Assembly (NCBI GenBank): GCA_964483375.1
Contig: CAZABJ010000082.1
Span: forward strand, 1 to 8,123
Source: JAUIEH01 sp964483375
GTDB taxonomy: Bacteria; Pseudomonadota; Alphaproteobacteria; Caulobacterales; Maricaulaceae
Length of the DNA: 8,123 nt
Direction of reading: 5' to 3'
Program-made: the position numbers and the translations under genes
Notes under the pieces: model-generated
What the model was told of the DNA's origin: nothing
Database searches by the model: none
The model's input: the letters and a program-made list of their open reading frames with translations, nothing else
In this document: positions 5,780-8,123 of the stretch, one piece after another
How positions within the stretch are numbered: position 1 is the first letter of the stretch
How the letters are laid out: each line of letters opens with the position of its first letter

Positions 5780-6802
5780 ATGCCGCCCGCCCCGCCTGCT
5801 CACGACGACCTGGCCCTTCTCGCCGATATCGGCGGAACCAATTGCCGGTTTCAAGTGAAGCGTCTGAGCACGCAGGAGATCCTGCACGCCGCCGTCCGAC
5901 CGACCGCAGACTACGCTCGCCCCGCCGACGCTCTTGCGGCGTTCCTGGGGGAGGCGGGCGAGCCCGAACCAAGCTGCGCCGCCCTGGCGATCGCAGGGCC
6001 TGTGACCGACGGACGGGCGAGGCTGACCAATGCCGCCTGGCGCTTTGACCGGGACGCGCTTAAATCCGCGCTTGGGCTGGGCACGCTCCTCCTCGTGAAC
6101 GACCTCGCCGCTCAAGCGCGCGCGGTTTTGGATCTGGGAGAGGACGATTTCAGCCCCATTGGGCCCGTCGCGCCCATCGCCGCGACCGGGACCATCGCCG
6201 TGATCGGCCCCGGCACCGGATTGGGCGTGGCGCGTGCGGAGCGCGGGACCAAGCTTGGCCGCGCCGTCACCCCATGCGAGGGCGGCCATGTCGGGTTCGC
6301 GCCGAAGGACGATGTGGAGCTCGCGCTGTTGGCGCTGTGGCGCAACGACCATGACGTGGTGACCAATGAGCACGTGGTGTCCGGCCCCGGGCTCGTGAGC
6401 CTCTATCGCGGCTTCGCGACGCTTGAGGGTGCGACGGCCGCGGACATCGCAGGCCCCGAGATCCTGCGGCGCGCCTTGGCTGAGGACGACTTCATCGCGG
6501 AGATGGCGGTCGCGCGCTTCGCCCGGATTCTGGGATCGGTGTGCGGGGATTTGGCGCTGGCACAAGGCGCCGGGGAAGCGGTTCTTGTCGGAGATCTCCC
6601 TAACGCGCTCGCCCCGGTCTTGGCGCGCGGCGGCTTCCGGTTTCGGTTCGACGCCTGCGGTCCCCATGTTGGGTTTTTGGCCCGGACGCCGGTGAGAATC
6701 GCGACAGCGCCGGACCTGGGGCTGCGCGGCGCGGCGGCGTGTCTTGCCGACCGCCTGTCTCATGGTTCCCAGGCGCGGGCGCGCCGCCCTACCCCGCCTT
6801 AA
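5780..6802 (+). CDS. glk: Glucokinase, Glk (hexokinase-like) family (340 aa)
   Basis: Cytoplasmic glucokinase phosphorylates glucose with ATP to glucose 6-phosphate, feeding the Entner-Doudoroff or pentose phosphate routes. The protein shows the ATP-binding phosphate-1 motif DIGGTN (16-21), the substrate segment IAGPVTDGRARLTNAAW (71-87), the catalytic aspartate in LLVNDLAAQA (Asp108), the GPGTGLGVA motif (143-151), the CEGGHVGF motif (166-173) and NEHVVSGPGL (196-205). All expected active-site blocks are present, and the length is close to the family norm of about 320-340. The ATG at 5780 has only a weak AGGG close upstream. The first ten residues are unconserved, but no better start lies before DIGGTN. 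It starts 75 bases after the heme receptor, behind a hairpin, and may have its own promoter or depend on read-through. Other sugar-catabolism genes are not visible here. The last 14 bases overlap the convergent membrane-protein gene. Confidence 0.93.
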   Translation: MPPAPPAHDDLALLADIGGTNCRFQVKRLSTQEILHAAVRPTADYARPADALAAFLGEAGEPEPSCAALAIAGPVTDGRARLTNAAWRFDRDALKSALGLGTLLLVNDLAAQARAVLDLGEDDFSPIGPVAPIAATGTIAVIGPGTGLGVARAERGTKLGRAVTPCEGGHVGFAPKDDVELALLALWRNDHDVVTNEHVVSGPGLVSLYRGFATLEGATAADIAGPEILRRALAEDDFIAEMAVARFARILGSVCGDLALAQGAGEAVLVGDLPNALAPVLARGGFRFRFDACGPHVGFLARTPVRIATAPDLGLRGAAACLADRLSHGSQARARRPTPP

Positions 6803-7445
6803 GCGCCAAGATCGCAAAGCCGGAATAGGCCGCCATCATCACCAGCGCCGAGATAACCGCCAAAATCAGTCGAGTGCGGGCCCGGGCGAAGCTGGTGTCG
6901 ACGGCCATTTCGGAGACTTTTTGCGCCACTTGGCGAGACAAGGCTTCGTCACGATGGCTGGAAAGCGCGATCCAGAGCCGGTTGCGGCCGCGTTGGGTTT
7001 CCGCGCGCGCCTCAGCATAGGCGCGTTCGAACACCAGGCCGACGACGAAGTTGCGCATCGCCCGTTGCGGCCGCCAGCCCGCCCCGCGGGCGTAACGCAA
7101 GGCGGGCCGCAGATAGGGCGCGATGACGATGATGTCGCGGATCACATAGGCGGCGAGCAGAACCGCGGTGAGGATGCGAAAGCCCTGCGCGCTCAGGACG
7201 CCGCCGGCGAACAGTCCGTAGGCCGCAGCGATCAAGCCGGCCTTCACCGCCAGCGTGACGGCGAGGCTGATGAGACGTCGCCGGACCACGTCGCGGATGG
7301 CGGTGTCGAGTTCTGCGCTCGCTCTTGCGTGGGCCTCTTCGATGACGCGGTTGACGCGGCTTTCGATTTCCCGGTCGAGCGCCTTGCGCCCCAGCGCCAG
7401 GCCGCCGCCCACAAGGGTCGCCGCGGTTATGAGAAACCGAAACAC
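6789..7445 (-). CDS. Membrane protein of unknown function (218 aa)
   Basis: I do not recognise the family. The protein begins with a hydrophobic segment (residues about 3-19), followed by a charged, helix-prone stretch (about 20-56, rich in Arg, Glu and Ala). It then has two hydrophobic helices near 58-82 and 87-110, a basic soluble region, and a final helix near 190-213 ending ILALKAG. The pattern suggests an inner-membrane protein with three or four helices. The GTG at 7445 (MFRFLITAA) is chosen because GAGGA lies eight bases upstream. An in-frame ATG at 7535 would add 30 residues without a convincing ribosome site or signal, and it sits directly beside a strong hairpin. The 3' end overlaps the convergent glucokinase end by 14 bp. 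It lies downstream of the SUMF1-like gene on the same strand, but hairpins between them suggest separate transcripts. Confidence 0.7.
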   Translation of the reverse strand: MFRFLITAATLVGGGLALGRKALDREIESRVNRVIEEAHARASAELDTAIRDVVRRRLISLAVTLAVKAGLIAAAYGLFAGGVLSAQGFRILTAVLLAAYVIRDIIVIAPYLRPALRYARGAGWRPQRAMRNFVVGLVFERAYAEARAETQRGRNRLWIALSSHRDEALSRQVAQKVSEMAVDTSFARARTRLILAVISALVMMAAYSGFAILALKAG

Positions 7446-7542
7446 GCCTGTTGTCCTCGCTTTGCCCGACGCCCCAATGTGGGCCGGCACGACGCGGGAT
7501 GGAAGCGCAGGCGCAATGAGGCCGCAAGCCGCCATCCCGTAA

Positions 7543-7559
7543 GCCCGGCTCCGCCGGGC
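7543..7559. repeat. Perfect seven-base hairpin between two minus-strand genes
   Basis: GCCCGGC and GCCGGGC arms (7543-7549 and 7553-7559) surround a three-base loop, a very stable structure on either strand. No T-run follows, so it is not a classical intrinsic terminator. It could protect an RNA 3' end or assist termination after the SUMF1-like gene. Confidence 0.45.
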
Positions 7560-7576
7560 CGTGAAGGTGCAAGAGG

Positions 7577-7598
7577 TAAATTTCGCCTACGGCGAAAT
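7577..7598 (-). terminator. Hairpin enclosing the stop codon of the SUMF1-like gene
   Basis: On the minus strand ATTTCGCC (7598-7591) and GGCGAAAT (7587-7580) form a perfect eight-base stem with a GTA loop. The first two bases of the TAG stop codon fall in the loop and its G in the stem. Two more T residues follow the stem, giving ATTT and then ACC. The short T-run makes it a modest terminator. Confidence 0.4.
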
Positions 7599-8123
7599 GG
7601 TCCTCGCCAAACGAAAACCGATATTGACGCTCCGGAACGTCGGATTGCGCCTGATGCGGTTCGCCGAGCGGAGGGACAGTGGACCGTAGTACCAGGAACC
7701 GCCGCGAAGAACACGACGCGAGCAATTCCCGCTTTCCCACGCCCGACCGTCGCTCGGCGCGCCCGCATAGCTGTCGTTCCAGCAGTCCTGCGTCCACTCC
7801 CACACATTGCCGTGCATGTCGTAAAGGCCAAAAGCGTTGGGCCGATATGACCCGACCTCATGGGTGCGGTCGTCGCTGCAGCTGACGAAATTCGCGCCGT
7901 TTGACGCCGAACGGCTGCAGGTCGGGTCTTGCTCGCCCCAACTAAACCGGCCGCGGGTCCCCGCCCGTGCCGCATACTCCCACTCGGCCTCCGATAACAG
8001 CCGATAGGTCTCGCCGGTCTGCTGTGACAGCCAGCGCACATACGCCTGCGCGTCGTTCCAGTCGACCTCAATCACAGGACGCCGACCACGACCCCAGCCA
8101 TTATCCCCGCCAGCGCCCTGAGG
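7587..8123 (-). CDS. SUMF1/formylglycine-generating-enzyme-like protein, C-terminal part (cut by window edge)
   Basis: The last 178 residues show the SUMF1/EgtB/PvdO-type C-lectin-like fold: PVIEVDWNDAQAYVRWLS, TYRLLSEAEWEYAARAG (40-55), GLYDMHGNVWEWTQDCW (99-115), VLRGGSWYYGPLSLRSANR (138-156) and the terminal IGFRLAR. Canonical formylglycine-generating enzymes carry two catalytic copper-binding cysteines shortly after the GGS motif. Here the equivalent stretch is WYYGPLSLRSANR with no cysteine, so sulfatase activation is unlikely. Four other cysteines (69, 82, 114 and 134) precede GGS and could form disulfides if the protein is exported. The frame is open to the window edge with no start, so the N-terminus and any signal or fused domain (kinase, peptidase) are outside. 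A GTG at 8075 lies inside the conserved domain and is not the start. The exact activity is unknown. Confidence 0.87.
   Translation of the reverse strand, partial: PQGAGGDNGWGRGRRPVIEVDWNDAQAYVRWLSQQTGETYRLLSEAEWEYAARAGTRGRFSWGEQDPTCSRSASNGANFVSCSDDRTHEVGSYRPNAFGLYDMHGNVWEWTQDCWNDSYAGAPSDGRAWESGNCSRRVLRGGSWYYGPLSLRSANRIRRNPTFRSVNIGFRLARTISP

Noticed and set aside
5771..6817. 348-codon open frame on the minus strand over glucokinase
   Set aside because: The composition is Arg/Gly/Ala-rich with no motif, and the plus strand encodes all glucokinase motifs.
6744..7850. 368-codon open frame on the plus strand spanning three minus-strand regions
   Set aside because: It crosses two genes and an intergenic gap on the other strand and has low-complexity, charge-rich content.

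Overview
The window looks like chromosomal DNA from a GC-rich Gram-negative bacterium, most likely an alphaproteobacterium of the marine Caulobacterales/Maricaulales type. This is inferred from the base composition, a cbb3 oxidase subunit with an extended N-terminus, a hexokinase-type glucokinase and a TonB-dependent heme receptor. No RNA genes, CRISPR arrays, insertion sequences or prophage genes were seen.

Layout. Positions 1-886 (minus) hold the N-terminal 295 residues of CcoN, the catalytic subunit of cbb3 cytochrome oxidase, cut by the window's left edge. A 362-base non-coding stretch (887-1248) follows, with a candidate ccoN promoter, a small perfect palindrome and a weak terminator. 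At 1249-1515 (minus) is an 88-residue HicA-like protein with no HicB beside it. Two lipoprotein genes at 1697-3387 (minus), DUF6607-like then CpcT/CpeT-like, are joined by a TGATG stop/start overlap. They are transcribed away from a 724-residue heme/hemoglobin-type TonB receptor (3530-5704, plus). The 142-base gap between them holds back-to-back promoter elements and a 43-bp inverted repeat. Glucokinase follows (5780-6802, plus) and overlaps by 14 bp the 3' end of a convergent membrane protein of unknown function (6789-7445, minus). The right edge (7587-8123, minus) carries the C-terminal 178 residues of a SUMF1/formylglycine-generating-enzyme-like protein that lacks the catalytic cysteine pair.

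How it may work together. The central unit, 1697-5704, reads as a heme-acquisition locus. The outer-membrane receptor takes up heme or hemoprotein, and two probable outer-membrane lipoproteins are made from the opposite side of a shared, probably iron- or heme-responsive control region. One lipoprotein belongs to the family whose cyanobacterial members attach linear tetrapyrroles (bilins) to phycobiliproteins. That pairing of a bilin-lyase fold with a heme receptor is the most interesting point of the window. The flanking genes (oxidase, glucokinase, membrane protein, SUMF1 protein) look like ordinary neighbours with no evident link to it.
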